Notes: a model not told the origin generated them from the sequence alone. 34,335 nucleotides of DNA from Micromonospora echinofusca (GCF_017614955.1 NZ_WVUH01000023.1:1-34335), one strand, 5' to 3'; positions 23,332-33,180 are shown, counted from the first letter of the stretch. Numbers and translations are program-made.

Positions 23332-25257
23332 ATGGTTGAGTTCCTTCCACCGATCACCCGCCCGGACACCGTGGTACCCGAGCCGGCACCGGCCCGGAGC
23401 CTGCGGGTCGCACTGGTCAACATGCCGTGGGCCCGGCTCGACGCGCCGTCGATCCAGTGTGGACTGCTCCAGTCCGTGGCCCGCCGGGCCGGCCACCGCT
23501 GCGACGTGCACTACCTCAACCTCGACTTCGCCGTCGCCGTGGGACGGCAGGTGTACGAGGGGCTGTCCGAGATGCGCAGCGAACGGCTGCACCTGATCGG
23601 CGAGTGGCTGTTCTCCTTCGCCGCCTTCGGCGAGATCCTCCCCGAGGAGCGGTACTACCGGGACTTCCCCGAGGTCGGGACGGACTGGGCCCGGATCGCC
23701 GGCCGGAGCCTCGACGAGTTGACCGAGCTGCGCCGCAGCACCATCCCGCAGTGGCTCGACGCCTGCGTCGAAAAGATCGACTGGGGTGGGTACGACGTGG
23801 TCGGCTTCACCTCCACGTTCCTCCAGAACACCGCGTCCCTCGCCCTGGGGCGGGTGCTGCGCGAGCGCCACCCGGGCGTGGTGCAGGTCTACGGGGGCGC
23901 CAACTTCGACGGTGACATGGGGGCCGAGTACGCCGGCAAGCTGCCCTGGCTGGACTACATCGTCGCCGGTGAGGGCGACGTCGCCTTCCCCCGCCTGCTC
24001 GCCGCGATCGCCGGGTCCGGGGTGACCCCGGGTGACCCGCCGCGCATCCCGGGTGTGCACACCGCCGCCGGGCCGAACCCGGACGCCGCCGACGCCCCCC
24101 GGACCAGCCACCTGGACCAGCTACCGGTACCCGACTACGCGGACTACTTCACGAGTCTGACCGCACACGGCCGGGCCGGCGTGCTCGGCTCCGACCCGGT
24201 GAAGCTGCCGGTGGAGTTCGCCCGGGGGTGCTGGTGGGGGCAGAAGCACCACTGCACGTTCTGCGGTCTCAACGCGCTCGGCATGACGTACCGGTCGAAG
24301 AGCGCGGGCCGGGCCCTGGACGAGTTGTCCACCCTGCTCGGCACCTACCCGTCGGTGCACGTCGAGGCCGTCGACAACATCATCGACATGGGGTACCTCT
24401 CCTCGTTCTGCCGGGAACTGGCCGAGCGGCGCTGGGACATCCACGTCTTCTTCGAGGTCAAGGCGAACCTGACCCGCGAGCAGCTCGCGGTGCTGCGCCG
24501 GGCCGGCATCCTCTCCATCCAGCCGGGCATCGAGAGCCTGAGCACCCCGGTACTCAAACTGATGCGCAAGGGTGCCACCCGGCTGCTCAACATCAGGTTG
24601 CTGAAGTGGGCCCGCTACCACGGCATCCGGGTCGCCTGGAACCTGCTGACCGGGTTCCCCGGTGAACGCGACGACGACTACCACCAGCAGGTGGCGTTGA
24701 TCCCGCTGCTGCACCACCTGGAGCCCCCGGACGGGTGCAGCCGGCTGTGGCTCGAACGGTTCAGCCCGTACTTCACCGATCCCTCGTTCCCGCTCTCCGA
24801 CGTGCGGCCCCGGGCCAGCTACCGGCACATCTACCCCGACCACCTGGACCATTCGCGGATCGCCTACTTCTTCGACTACACCGCCGAGGGCACCGGCAGC
24901 GACGAGGCGTACCAGGCGCTCGCCACGGCGGTACGGCAGTGGCGTCGACAGTGGACGGCCCACCGGCCGTCCCTGATCTACCAGCGCCTGCCGGGGCGGC
25001 TGACCCTCGTCGACCGCCGCACCGACCAGCCCCGCAAGGCCGTCCTCACCGGTTGGCAGGCCGACGCGTACGAGCGGTGCGGCGACTCGCCCCGCTCGGC
25101 GGGCCGGGTCCACGGCTCGTTGCGGGACGACGGGTACGACGTCTCCGTCGCGCAGGTCACCGGGCTGCTGGACCGGTGCTGCCGGTCCGGGGTGATGGTC
25201 GAGGAGGACGGCCTCTACCTGTCCCTCGCCCTGCCGGAGAACCCGGGATGGTGGTGA
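23332..25257 (+). CDS. RiPP-maturation radical SAM protein, cobalamin-dependent C-methyltransferase type
   Basis: 641 residues from ATG 23332, preceded by GGGGGGCGGG. N-terminal cobalamin-binding-like Rossmann domain about 24-230 (VALVNMPWARLDAPS, VVGFTST, VYGGANFDGD, IVAGEGD). Radical SAM domain about 290-500 with GCWWGQKHHCTFCGLN: Cys300, Cys308 and Cys311, i.e. CX7CX2C rather than CX3CX2C. This is the hallmark of the RiPP maturation radical SAM protein 1 group (TIGR03975, rSAM_ocin_1), now named C-methyltransferases. C-terminal about 570-630 looks like a small winged helix of PqqD type that could bind a leader peptide. Likely role: methylating an unactivated carbon of the LanA core, using SAM, a [4Fe-4S] cluster and B12. 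Overlaps the next gene by 10 nt. Confidence 0.92.
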   Translation: MVEFLPPITRPDTVVPEPAPARSLRVALVNMPWARLDAPSIQCGLLQSVARRAGHRCDVHYLNLDFAVAVGRQVYEGLSEMRSERLHLIGEWLFSFAAFGEILPEERYYRDFPEVGTDWARIAGRSLDELTELRRSTIPQWLDACVEKIDWGGYDVVGFTSTFLQNTASLALGRVLRERHPGVVQVYGGANFDGDMGAEYAGKLPWLDYIVAGEGDVAFPRLLAAIAGSGVTPGDPPRIPGVHTAAGPNPDAADAPRTSHLDQLPVPDYADYFTSLTAHGRAGVLGSDPVKLPVEFARGCWWGQKHHCTFCGLNALGMTYRSKSAGRALDELSTLLGTYPSVHVEAVDNIIDMGYLSSFCRELAERRWDIHVFFEVKANLTREQLAVLRRAGILSIQPGIESLSTPVLKLMRKGATRLLNIRLLKWARYHGIRVAWNLLTGFPGERDDDYHQQVALIPLLHHLEPPDGCSRLWLERFSPYFTDPSFPLSDVRPRASYRHIYPDHLDHSRIAYFFDYTAEGTGSDEAYQALATAVRQWRRQWTAHRPSLIYQRLPGRLTLVDRRTDQPRKAVLTGWQADAYERCGDSPRSAGRVHGSLRDDGYDVSVAQVTGLLDRCCRSGVMVEEDGLYLSLALPENPGWW

Positions 25258-26312
25258 CCGCCGCCGAGCGCCGGGCCCTGGCCGGGCAGGTGGCCGCGCG
25301 ACTGGCCGGTACGCCCGGGGTGACCGACGCCTTCCTCACCGGCAGCCTGCTGGTCGGGCTGGGCAACCGCACCTCCGACGTGGACCTCTACCTGCTCGGG
25401 CCGGACGTCGCCCCCGGGCGGCACCAGGTCTTCGCCGAGTCGGTCCGCATCGACGTGCACCGGGAGTCGACGGCCGGGCTGGCGGGTACCGTCGACCGGG
25501 TCGCCACCGCCTCCCTGCGCAGCGACGCCGGACCGGCCGTCGTCCCCGACCGGGACGTCGTCGCCGCGCTCCGGCTGCGCGCCGGGAAGGTCGTCGTCGA
25601 CAGCGGGTACCTCGGCACCCTCCGGCGGCGGCTGCGGGAGCACGACCGGGTCCTGCGCCGGCTGCTGCTCACCCGGTGGCTCGACGCGGCCCACTACGGG
25701 CAGGAGGACCTGACCGGGCTCCTCGACGACCCGTCGGACGCCGATGCCGCCACGATGGTCGCCCGGTTGCTGCTGCGGACCGCCGGCAAGGCGGTCGCCG
25801 CCGCCTGCGACGACCTGTTCCCCGGCGAGAAGTGGGTGTGGCGGCAACTCGACCGGTCCGCCCCGGCCGGCTTCCCGCTCGCCGACTTCCGCCGGCTGCT
25901 GCGGGTGGACCCGCTGGCCGACCCGGCGGAGACCGGCCTGCCCGAGGTGCGGCGGTTCGCCCAGACCTGCCTGGCGGCGGCGGCCACCCTCGGTTGGCAC
26001 CGGGTGCCGTTGGCGTACTGGCCGCGCTGGCATCCGGCGGCGGGGCCCCTGCACCGGCTGCCGGAGCTCTCCGTCCGGGCGTACGTGGACGGCGTGGTGG
26101 TCACCGCACCCGACAGCCGTCGGGTCCGGCTGAGCCACGCCGCCGCCCTGGTCTGGGCGCTCTGCGACGGGGTCGACGACCGGACGCTCACCCAGGACAC
26201 CGAGCACCTCGCCCGGACCCACCCGGTCTACCGGAGCCTCGACCGGGAACGCACCGCCGGGCTGCTGGCCGGGCTGCTGGAGGCCCGCCTCGTCGAACGG
26301 AAGCGGCACTGA
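25248..26312 (+). CDS. Minimal nucleotidyltransferase fused to a PqqD-like (RRE-type) domain
   Basis: 354 residues from ATG 25248, overlapping the radical SAM stop; GTG 25251 and 25254 are alternatives. N-terminal nucleotidyltransferase: GSLLVGLGNRTSDVDLYLL with Gly32-Ser33, Asp44 and Asp46, and third carboxylate Asp69 in VRIDVH, so the metal-binding set is complete. Middle helical region about 110-250. C-terminal domain about 270-350 (VDGVVVTAPDSRRVRLSHAAALVWALCDG ... TAGLLAGLLEARLVER) has the PqqD/RRE pattern of three strands then helices. Known: nucleotidyltransferases of this type move NMP to proteins, RNA or small molecules; RREs bind leader peptides. Inference: it may nucleotidylate the precursor or a partner. 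No precise function is known. Confidence 0.82.
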   Translation: MVVTAAERRALAGQVAARLAGTPGVTDAFLTGSLLVGLGNRTSDVDLYLLGPDVAPGRHQVFAESVRIDVHRESTAGLAGTVDRVATASLRSDAGPAVVPDRDVVAALRLRAGKVVVDSGYLGTLRRRLREHDRVLRRLLLTRWLDAAHYGQEDLTGLLDDPSDADAATMVARLLLRTAGKAVAAACDDLFPGEKWVWRQLDRSAPAGFPLADFRRLLRVDPLADPAETGLPEVRRFAQTCLAAAATLGWHRVPLAYWPRWHPAAGPLHRLPELSVRAYVDGVVVTAPDSRRVRLSHAAALVWALCDGVDDRTLTQDTEHLARTHPVYRSLDRERTAGLLAGLLEARLVERKRH

Positions 26313-26313
26313 C

Positions 26314-28557
26314 GTGAAGGTCAGCTACCACCGGAGCACCACCCTCGACCTCTACCTGGCCCTGCACCGGGAGGTACTGGGCCGCTGCTCGTGGGAGGTG
26401 AGCCTGCTGCCCCGGCCGGTCGAGCCGGTGATCGCCGCCTTCCGGGAGGGGCTGCGCGGCTGGCGCGGGGGCGGCACCCCGATCCCGCCGGTCGGCTTCG
26501 CCAGCCCGGACGGCCCGCCGGACGCTCCCGACGAGCCGACCCGCACGGTGCTGCGGGCGATGGCGGCGGCCCGCCCGTCCCTCGCGCCGGCGATCGACGG
26601 GTACGCCGAACACCGGGCCCACGCCGAGGCGGACCTCGACCGGCGGCTCTGCCTCGACCGGGTGGCCGGGCCACTGGCCGAGGCGATGGGGGTCCCCGGG
26701 TCGGATCTCGAACTCCCCCTCTACCTGGTGCCGTTCGCCCCGTACCCGCCGTCGGTGGGGTTCCTGACCGACGGCGGCCGGGTGGTGGCCGCGTACCTCG
26801 ACTGCCGGCGCTACGTCGGCGCCACCCTGGCCGACGCCGTCCTGACCCAGTTGGGCTGGGCGCTGCTGCGCAACGGGCGGCATCCGGACCACCTGCTGCA
26901 CCGGCTCCGCGCGCTGCTTCCCGACTCCGGCCCGTACCCGGACCGGCTGCGGCTGCTGCTGACCAAGATCCTGGTCGAGTTGACCGCCGGTCACCTGGTC
27001 CGGAGCACCGATCCCACCCACCGGCCCTGCGTCGACGTGCTGGGTACCGCCTGGCGGTTCCCCCGCCTGTACGACCTCGCCCGCCGGCACTGGCTGCGCT
27101 ACCTGGACGGGCTGACCGACCGGGAGGACGCGCTCGCGGCCATCACCGGGGAGGCCGCGTCGTACGCGCCCCGGTGGTACGTGGAGAACGTCGACGGGGC
27201 CGCCCTGGCCGCCGACTTCTACCTGCTGGAGTGGCTGGCCGCCGCGGGTGACGCGGCGGCCCGGGCCCGGCTGGCCGACTGGGCGCCGCAGTTGAGCGCC
27301 GACTTCGCCACCCAGTTGGACGTCATTGTCGGCACCGAGCTGGGCCACTACGAGTGCGCCCGACGGGACACCCTCGACCCGGCGTTGGCCGGTTTCCTCG
27401 CCGAGGTGACCACCGGGGACAGTCGGGTGGGCTGGTGGCGCAGTCGCCGGGCGCTCGGCGAGGTACCCGCCCTCGACCTGGCGGTGCAGGCGTTCGCCGG
27501 CCCGGGGGTGGAGTACGGCGGGGAGGCGTGGGCGCCCATCGCGGCCATGCTGCGCCGGTACGCCGCCGGTGAACTGCCGGCCCGGGTCTTCATCGACCAG
27601 TGCTTCACCCTGCAACACAACAACGGCTGCCTCTTCGACAAGTACTTCGAGGCCGAGCACCTCTGGCCGGTGCTGGAGGCCCAGGCCGCCGGTGACCTGG
27701 AGTTGCTGGCCCGGCACGCCTCCGCCGAGGTCCGGGGGCGCTGGCAGCGGCACCGGCAACGCCGGGAGGCCGGCTACGCACCACGGTGGCTGGCCGGGGG
27801 CCGCGAGCCGGTCGCCCCGGCAACCGCGTCGGACGCCCCGGGCGCCGCGCCGACCGAGCCGCCATGGGCCGTCCCGACCCCGGCCGGGTCGCCGCCGGCC
27901 GGCGGGCGGCTCACCATCGGCGCCGCCCCGCCGGGCAGCCTGGGTTGCGGCTCCCGGGCCGAGGCGGCGGAGTACGCCCCGTCCCCGGCGGCGACCACCG
28001 CGCCGATCCGGTCGCGTACCTGGCACTTCCGTCGACCCTGGCCGGCGGAGCCGCAGCGGTACGAGCGGGTCACCGCCGTCCTGCACACCAACCTCGGGCC
28101 CCTGGAGCTGCACCTGTGGCCGCAGACGGTGCCGTACACGGTGGACAACTTCGTGGCGCTGGCCCGGGGTACCCGTCCCTGGCGGGACCCGGAGACCGGG
28201 GTCCACCGGCGGGAGCCGTTCTACGACGGCACCCGGTTCCACCGGCGGGTACCGGGATTCGTGATCCAGGCCGGTGACCGCTCCGGCACCGGTACCGGTG
28301 GCCCCGGTTACCGGATCCCCGACGAGTTCCAGCCGGATGCCACCTTCGACCGGCCGTTCCTGGTGGCGATGGCGAACAACGGCCGGGACAGCGCCGGGTC
28401 GCGGTTCTTCGTCACCCTCGCCGCCGCCCGCCACCTCGACGGCGCGTACGTGCCGTTCGGCGCGGTGCGCGACCCGGCCTCCCGGGAACTGGCCGTCGCC
28501 ATCGCCACCGCCCCCGGCGAGGTGCTCATCGAACGGGTGACCGTCGACGCCGACTGA
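26314..28557 (+). CDS. Unknown N-terminal domain fused to cyclophilin-type prolyl isomerase
   Basis: 747 residues from GTG 26314, 1 nt after the previous stop. Residues 1 to about 490 match no family I recognise; they are mostly helical with Trp/Tyr/His-rich patches (GHYECARRD near 344, QHNNGCLFDKYF near 434). About 500-580 is a Pro/Ala/Gly linker. About 583-747 is a cyclophilin: FHRRVPGFVIQAGD (642-655) keeps the catalytic Arg644, Phe649 and Gln652, and SRFFVTL and LDGAYVPFG follow; CypA Trp121 is His and His126 is Tyr. It speeds cis-trans isomerisation of X-Pro bonds. No signal peptide is seen, so it is probably cytoplasmic. The LanA core has two prolines, so it may set core geometry during ring formation. 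Last gene of the rightward operon. Confidence 0.88.
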   Translation: MKVSYHRSTTLDLYLALHREVLGRCSWEVSLLPRPVEPVIAAFREGLRGWRGGGTPIPPVGFASPDGPPDAPDEPTRTVLRAMAAARPSLAPAIDGYAEHRAHAEADLDRRLCLDRVAGPLAEAMGVPGSDLELPLYLVPFAPYPPSVGFLTDGGRVVAAYLDCRRYVGATLADAVLTQLGWALLRNGRHPDHLLHRLRALLPDSGPYPDRLRLLLTKILVELTAGHLVRSTDPTHRPCVDVLGTAWRFPRLYDLARRHWLRYLDGLTDREDALAAITGEAASYAPRWYVENVDGAALAADFYLLEWLAAAGDAAARARLADWAPQLSADFATQLDVIVGTELGHYECARRDTLDPALAGFLAEVTTGDSRVGWWRSRRALGEVPALDLAVQAFAGPGVEYGGEAWAPIAAMLRRYAAGELPARVFIDQCFTLQHNNGCLFDKYFEAEHLWPVLEAQAAGDLELLARHASAEVRGRWQRHRQRREAGYAPRWLAGGREPVAPATASDAPGAAPTEPPWAVPTPAGSPPAGGRLTIGAAPPGSLGCGSRAEAAEYAPSPAATTAPIRSRTWHFRRPWPAEPQRYERVTAVLHTNLGPLELHLWPQTVPYTVDNFVALARGTRPWRDPETGVHRREPFYDGTRFHRRVPGFVIQAGDRSGTGTGGPGYRIPDEFQPDATFDRPFLVAMANNGRDSAGSRFFVTLAAARHLDGAYVPFGAVRDPASRELAVAIATAPGEVLIERVTVDAD

Positions 28558-28612
28558 CGGCTCGTCGACCTGCCGGGCGACGGTCCGCTGCCCCGGTCGG
28601 TGTCGGGCAGGC

Positions 28613-29413
28613 TCAGGCGAAGTCGTCGTGTCCGTGCCGCCGGGCCCGGCGGATCTGCACGGCGACCACGAGCGTCGCGGCGCCGAGCCAGGCCACGCCG
28701 ACCACCGCCTCGGCCACCACACCGGACACCCACGGGTCGCCGCGCAGGTGGGCGTGGATGGCGGCCAGCCCGTGCCGGCCGGGGACGACCGTCCCGATCG
28801 CGTCCAGCGCGGGGATCCGACCCGGTGGCAGGAAGGCACCGCTGCACAGCAGCACGACGTACCCCATCAGGTTGCTGACCAGTGTCTCCGCCCGCCGTCC
28901 GACCGCGAAGGCCGCCGCCGCCAGACCGGCGGCCATCGCGGTGAACGCGACGAGCAGGTAGATGCCGGCCACCGGGAGGAGCCGCACGGCGAGCCCACCG
29001 AGCCCGGCGAGCGGGGCGACGACGGCGGCGGAGACCAGCAGCACGGCGAACCCCACCACCGGGTACGGCAGGGCGCGGGCGGTGAACACCACCATCGGGG
29101 TCAGGTGGCCGGTACGCAGCCGCCAGAACGTCCCCGACTCCTTGTCGGCGACCGGCACCTGGGAGACGTAGAGGATGACGGTCATGGCCAGTCCGAGGAC
29201 CAGCCCGCCGACGAAGGCGTACTCCTGGTGCCGGGTCCCGGCGAGGACGCCACCGAGCAGCGTGAAGAAGAGGATCTGCAACAGCATGCGCGGCAGGATG
29301 CTGCCGACCACGACGCTGGGCGGGTTGACGGCGTGGAACTCGCGCCAACCGAACCGTACCGTCTCCCCCAGCCGCCACAGCGCCGGCCCGGTCAACCGGT
29401 CAGACGAGCTCAA
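28613..29413 (-). CDS. ABC-2 type transporter permease
   Basis: 266 residues from TTG 29413 (SD GGAAGGGGA), overlapping the end of the upstream permease gene by 14 nt. About six hydrophobic segments (first about 36-58, SILPRMLLQILFFTLLGG) and the ABC-2 layout with a long loop after TM2. It faces the cyclophilin gene end-on with a 55-nt gap containing only a weak CCTGCC/GGCAGG pairing. With the other permease and ATPase it forms a heterodimeric exporter. Inference: export of, or self-protection against, one of the peptides made here. Confidence 0.88.
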   Translation of the reverse strand: MSSSDRLTGPALWRLGETVRFGWREFHAVNPPSVVVGSILPRMLLQILFFTLLGGVLAGTRHQEYAFVGGLVLGLAMTVILYVSQVPVADKESGTFWRLRTGHLTPMVVFTARALPYPVVGFAVLLVSAAVVAPLAGLGGLAVRLLPVAGIYLLVAFTAMAAGLAAAAFAVGRRAETLVSNLMGYVVLLCSGAFLPPGRIPALDAIGTVVPGRHGLAAIHAHLRGDPWVSGVVAEAVVGVAWLGAATLVVAVQIRRARRHGHDDFA

Positions 29414-30179
29414 GGGTCCCCTTCCGCCGCCCGGCGTCGACCGCGACGCGCAGGCAGACCACCGCCAGCAGCAGGTACCCGGCTGTCAGCGCGACGGCCA
29501 CCCCGAGGGGCGCGAGCCGCACCGGGCCGCCGCTGACCGCCACCACGAACTCGTGCACCCAGCGGAGACTGAGCAGCGCCGGCACCCAGCGCAGCCAGAC
29601 CGGCAGCGCGTCGGGTGGGATCAGCAGGCCGCCGAGGATGAAGACCGGGTAGATCAGCGCACCGGACCAGGCCAGGCCGTGCCGGGTCACCAGGAACAGA
29701 CAGGCCAGCAGCATGCCGAGCGCGGTACCCGAGGCGACCACGACCAGCAGCGCCACCAGCAGCCAGCCCGGGTGCGGTACGGCGAACCGGAACCCGAGCA
29801 GCGCCACCACCACCGCCGAGCTGGCCAGGATGCCGACCGCGCTGTAGACCGTCGCCCCCAGGCTGCGGCCGAAGAGCACCAGACTGGGCGAGTAGAGACT
29901 GGTGACGCTGCGCGCGAGGGTGCCGTAGCCGCGCTCGCGGCGCAGCACCCCGCCCGCCGTCCAGACGGTGGCACTCCACATCGCGGTCAGCACGACCGCC
30001 GACACGGTGACGGTCGCCTCGCCGGGGGTCAGGTCCCGGGTGCCGGCGACGACGAAGAGCAACGCGACGGGCTGGATCACGGCGACCACGACCACCATCG
30101 GCCGGGTACGCATGCCCTGCTGTTCGGCGCGCAGCGCCATCCACGCCACCCACCCGCCGGCCAGCAGACGCTCGGTCAT
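29400..30179 (-). CDS. ABC-2 type transporter permease
   Basis: 259 residues from ATG 30179, overlapping the ATPase stop (ATGA, 30176-30179); an upstream extension is an out-of-frame reading of the ATPase gene. About six membrane segments (first about 28-46, [19 protein letters not shown]). Contains [14 protein letters not shown] near the end, typical of ABC-2 drug-export permeases. Partner of the permease at 28613-29413. Confidence 0.9.
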   Translation of the reverse strand: MTERLLAGGWVAWMALRAEQQGMRTRPMVVVVAVIQPVALLFVVAGTRDLTPGEATVTVSAVVLTAMWSATVWTAGGVLRRERGYGTLARSVTSLYSPSLVLFGRSLGATVYSAVGILASSAVVVALLGFRFAVPHPGWLLVALLVVVASGTALGMLLACLFLVTRHGLAWSGALIYPVFILGGLLIPPDALPVWLRWVPALLSLRWVHEFVVAVSGGPVRLAPLGVAVALTAGYLLLAVVCLRVAVDAGRRKGTLELV

Positions 30180-31186
30180 CGGCGGTCCACTCCGGCTGCT
30201 CCGGCCGGCTCGTCCTGCGCCGTCCGGGCCGGCTCGTCCTGCGCCAACCGTTGCATGACGAGGGCGTACACGTCCTCCAGCCGGACCGGGGCGACGTCCA
30301 CGCCGAGCACGTCGGCGTCGGCCAGCGCCGCGCTGAGCTGCTGGAACATCTCGCCACCCCAGTCGGGTACGCGCAGCCGCGCGGTCCACACCCCGCCCTG
30401 GTCCTCGACGCTCTCCACCGTCATCCCGTAGGAGTCGAGCCGCGCCGGCAGCGGGCCGCGCCCCTGCACGGTCACGGTGGCCGCGAACCCGGCCGAGCGG
30501 GCGAACTCCGTCGCCGGGGTGTCCACCATGACCCGGCCCTGCGCGATGACCAGCACCCGGTCGGCCAGGCGTTCGATGTCGAGCAGGTAGTGGCTGGTCA
30601 GCAGGATCGAGACGCCGGTCCGCCGCAACGCGGCGATGCTGGTGCGCAGCCGCTCGGCCTCCACCGGGTCGAGCCCGACGGTCGGTTCGTCCAGCAGCAG
30701 CAGGCGGGGCTCCGCGACCAGGCCGAGCGCGATGTGCAGCCGCTGCCGCATGCCCTTGGAGTACGTCTCCACGGGTCGGCGGGCGGCGTCGGTGAGCCCG
30801 ACCCCGGCGAGCGCGTCGTCCACCTTGGCGCGGATGGTCCGCCGTCCGACCCCGGCGAGCATGGCGAAGTACCGGAGGTTGTCCCGACCGGAGAGCGCCC
30901 CGTAGAAACCCCGGTCACCGCCGAACACCACGCCGGTCAGGCGACGCACCGCCCGCAGCTCGCGGCGCACGTCGTGGCCGAAGACCCGGGCGGTACCGGT
31001 GGTCGGCTCCAACAGGGTCGCCAGGATCTTGGTCAGGGTGGTCTTGCCGGCGCCGTTGCTGCCGAGCACGCCGAGGATCTGCCCCTGGGCGACCTCGAAC
31101 GTGACGTCCCGCAGCGCGACCACCTCGTGCCGGCCCCGGCCGAACACCCGACCGACGCCGGTCACCTCGACCGCCGGTACGCCCAT
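30176..31186 (-). CDS. ABC transporter ATPase
   Basis: 336 residues from ATG 31186, which overlaps the last base of the upstream stop (TGATG) and follows GGGGAGG. Walker A GSNGAGKT (42-49), signature YSKGMRQR (142-149), Walker B LLLLDEPT (162-169), H-loop His199. The Q-loop glutamine is replaced by Gly (VVFGGDRGF, near 88). A C-terminal extension of about 110 residues has the DrrA-like regulatory region. Drives export through the two permeases downstream. Family includes antibiotic self-resistance pumps (DrrAB-like) and lantibiotic immunity transporters. No peptidase C39 domain is present, so it does not cleave the LanA leader. Confidence 0.94.
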   Translation of the reverse strand: MGVPAVEVTGVGRVFGRGRHEVVALRDVTFEVAQGQILGVLGSNGAGKTTLTKILATLLEPTTGTARVFGHDVRRELRAVRRLTGVVFGGDRGFYGALSGRDNLRYFAMLAGVGRRTIRAKVDDALAGVGLTDAARRPVETYSKGMRQRLHIALGLVAEPRLLLLDEPTVGLDPVEAERLRTSIAALRRTGVSILLTSHYLLDIERLADRVLVIAQGRVMVDTPATEFARSAGFAATVTVQGRGPLPARLDSYGMTVESVEDQGGVWTARLRVPDWGGEMFQQLSAALADADVLGVDVAPVRLEDVYALVMQRLAQDEPARTAQDEPAGAAGVDRR

Positions 31187-33090
31187 CACGCCTCCCCGTT
31201 CCGCCGGGCGGCCCGCGCCGCCCGGGCGACCGCCAACCGCACCACGGGCAGCCGGGCCGGCGAGCACGACAGGTAGCCGACCCGGAGCTCCCGGAGCAGG
31301 CGCACGGCCACCGGATCGACCGCCTGCTCGCCGCACACGCCGATCCCGATTCCGGGCTTCACCTTACGGGCGGTGTCGACCGCGTGACGGACGAGGCCGC
31401 CGACACCCTCGTCGTCCCACCGGGCGGTCGGCGGATCGGTGATCAGGCCCAGATCCTGGTACCGGGGCAGGAGTTCCCGTTCGGCGTCGTCCCGGGACAG
31501 TCCCCAGACCAGGGCGGTGAGGTCGTTGCTGCCGATGGAGAGGAAGTCGGCGACCCGGGCCAGCGCACCGGCGACCAGGGCGGCGCGCGGGGTCTCCACC
31601 ATGGCCCCGACCGGCATCGGATCGGCCTTTCCGGTGAGCCCGAGCGCGTCGTACGCCTGCCGGAGGGCGGCGCGGACCAGCTCCACTTCGGCGGGCAGCG
31701 TCACCATCGGGACCAGGAGTTCCGGCCGGGGGTCACCGCCGTCCCGCCGGACCCGGGCGGTCGCCTCCACGAGGGCGGTCACCTGTGCGGCGAGCAGCAG
31801 CGGGTTGAGGACGGCCAGCCGGACACCACGTACCCCGAGCATCGGGTTGCTCTCCCGGAGCCGGCGTACGGCGGCCAGCCGGACCGGGTCCGGACCGGTG
31901 TCGCCCCGGCTCTCGGCCAGCGCCGCGGCGACCTCCAACCCGACCGGGTCGGGTAGGAACTCGTGCCGGGGCGGGTCGAGCAGCCGCACGGTCACCGGCA
32001 GCCCGTCCATCACCCGCAGCATCGCCACGAAGTCGGCACGCAGGATGTCCCGCAGTTCCGCCAGCGCCTCGCCGCCGGATGCGGTCCCGGTGCCGGTCAG
32101 GGCACGGGCGAGCAGTGGTTGCCGGTCACCGAGCAGCATGTGCTCGATCCGGCACAGACCGATCCCGCCGGCCCCGGCGGCCCGGCCGGCCGCCGCGTCG
32201 GCCGGGGTGTCCGCGTTCACCCGCACCGGCAGGTCCGCGTACCGGTCGGCGACCGCCAGGAGCCAGTCGACGGCCGACGCGACGTCGTCCTCGACGCGTG
32301 GTGGCTCCCCCGTCACCGCGCCCCGGTACAGGCGGCCGGTGTGTCCGTCGACGGTCACCGGGTCACCCGCGACGACCGGTTCCCCGGTCGTCGGGCGCAG
32401 GCAGGACGCCGCCGGGTCGACCCGGGCGTCGGTGAGCGCGGTGACCCCGACCCGGCCGAGTCCACGGGTCACCACGGCCGCGTGGGAGGTGCTCCCCCCG
32501 TGCTCGGTGACCACTGCGGCGGCGGCCAGCAGGCCGGGCAGGTCCTCCGGCCGGCTGGCGGGCAGGATGAGCACCGGGTCGGCCCCCTCGGCGCGGACGG
32601 CGACCGCAGCCGGGGTACTGAACACGGCGACCCCGCTGACGATCCCGGGTGCGACGCCGAGCCCGTGGCACACCACGGGAAGGCCGGTCACCCGGGCGAC
32701 GGGGGTGAGGGCCCGACCGAGGTCCGGGTCGTCGACCAGGTCGAGGGCCTGCGCGTCGGTGAGGGCGCCCCGCGCCGCGAGACGCGCGACGTGCGCGACG
32801 AGGGCGGCGCCCCGGAGTTCGGCCGGGGTGACCGCGACGACCTGCACGTCCGTACCGTCGAGCACGAACTCGACGCGTACCGGACAGCCGGCCTGCCGGT
32901 GCGCGGCGGCCACGAGCGCGGCCAGGTCCGCGCCCCACGGCTGCGCCGGTGCGACGACGGCGAGGTCGTGGCCGCCGGTCAGGAGAAGCTGCGATCCCGT
33001 CGCGGCGAACCGGATCTGGCCCGACAGTCCGGGCCGACCGGTGAGCGGGTCGCACGAGTACGCGAGCCCGCTGGCGGAGTCGGTGAGCAG
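31186..33090 (-). CDS. Pyruvate phosphate dikinase-like PEP-utilising enzyme lacking the ATP-grasp domain
   Basis: Swivel domain [13 protein letters not shown] with the phospho-His, and a PEP TIM barrel ([65 protein letters not shown] with the proton-donor Cys). First GTG in frame is 32913 (575 residues), but PPDK-like sequence ([18 protein letters not shown], matching GVAFTRNPxTGExGxYGE) continues upstream to about 33085, and no ATG/GTG/TTG precedes it before the stop at 33181. A CTG at 33090 follows GGGAG and would give 634 residues with His203 and Cys586. The main ATP-grasp domain (over 250 residues of PPDK) is absent in any case. It could use PEP as Enzyme I does, or be a remnant. Its stop overlaps the ATPase start. 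Confidence 0.78.
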   Translation of the reverse strand: MLTDSASGLAYSCDPLTGRPGLSGQIRFAATGSQLLLTGGHDLAVVAPAQPWGADLAALVAAAHRQAGCPVRVEFVLDGTDVQVVAVTPAELRGAALVAHVARLAARGALTDAQALDLVDDPDLGRALTPVARVTGLPVVCHGLGVAPGIVSGVAVFSTPAAVAVRAEGADPVLILPASRPEDLPGLLAAAAVVTEHGGSTSHAAVVTRGLGRVGVTALTDARVDPAASCLRPTTGEPVVAGDPVTVDGHTGRLYRGAVTGEPPRVEDDVASAVDWLLAVADRYADLPVRVNADTPADAAAGRAAGAGGIGLCRIEHMLLGDRQPLLARALTGTGTASGGEALAELRDILRADFVAMLRVMDGLPVTVRLLDPPRHEFLPDPVGLEVAAALAESRGDTGPDPVRLAAVRRLRESNPMLGVRGVRLAVLNPLLLAAQVTALVEATARVRRDGGDPRPELLVPMVTLPAEVELVRAALRQAYDALGLTGKADPMPVGAMVETPRAALVAGALARVADFLSIGSNDLTALVWGLSRDDAERELLPRYQDLGLITDPPTARWDDEGVGGLVRHAVDTARKVKPGIGIGVCGEQAVDPVAVRLLRELRVGYLSCSPARLPVVRLAVARAARAARRNGEA

Positions 33091-33180
33091 CCTCGGTCTC
33101 CCGTCTGGGACGTGGAGACTCCGGCGAGCGGTGCACCCGCCGGATCCCCCGTGAGATGGTGCGTGGTGCGCTGTCCTACG

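Noticed and set aside
20258-24111. Long minus-strand frames over the LAL and radical SAM genes
   Set aside because: Mirror images of well-supported plus-strand genes; low-complexity translations.
26188-28839. 883-codon minus-strand frame over the cyclophilin fusion
   Set aside because: Antisense to the cyclophilin motifs and crosses the end of a permease gene.
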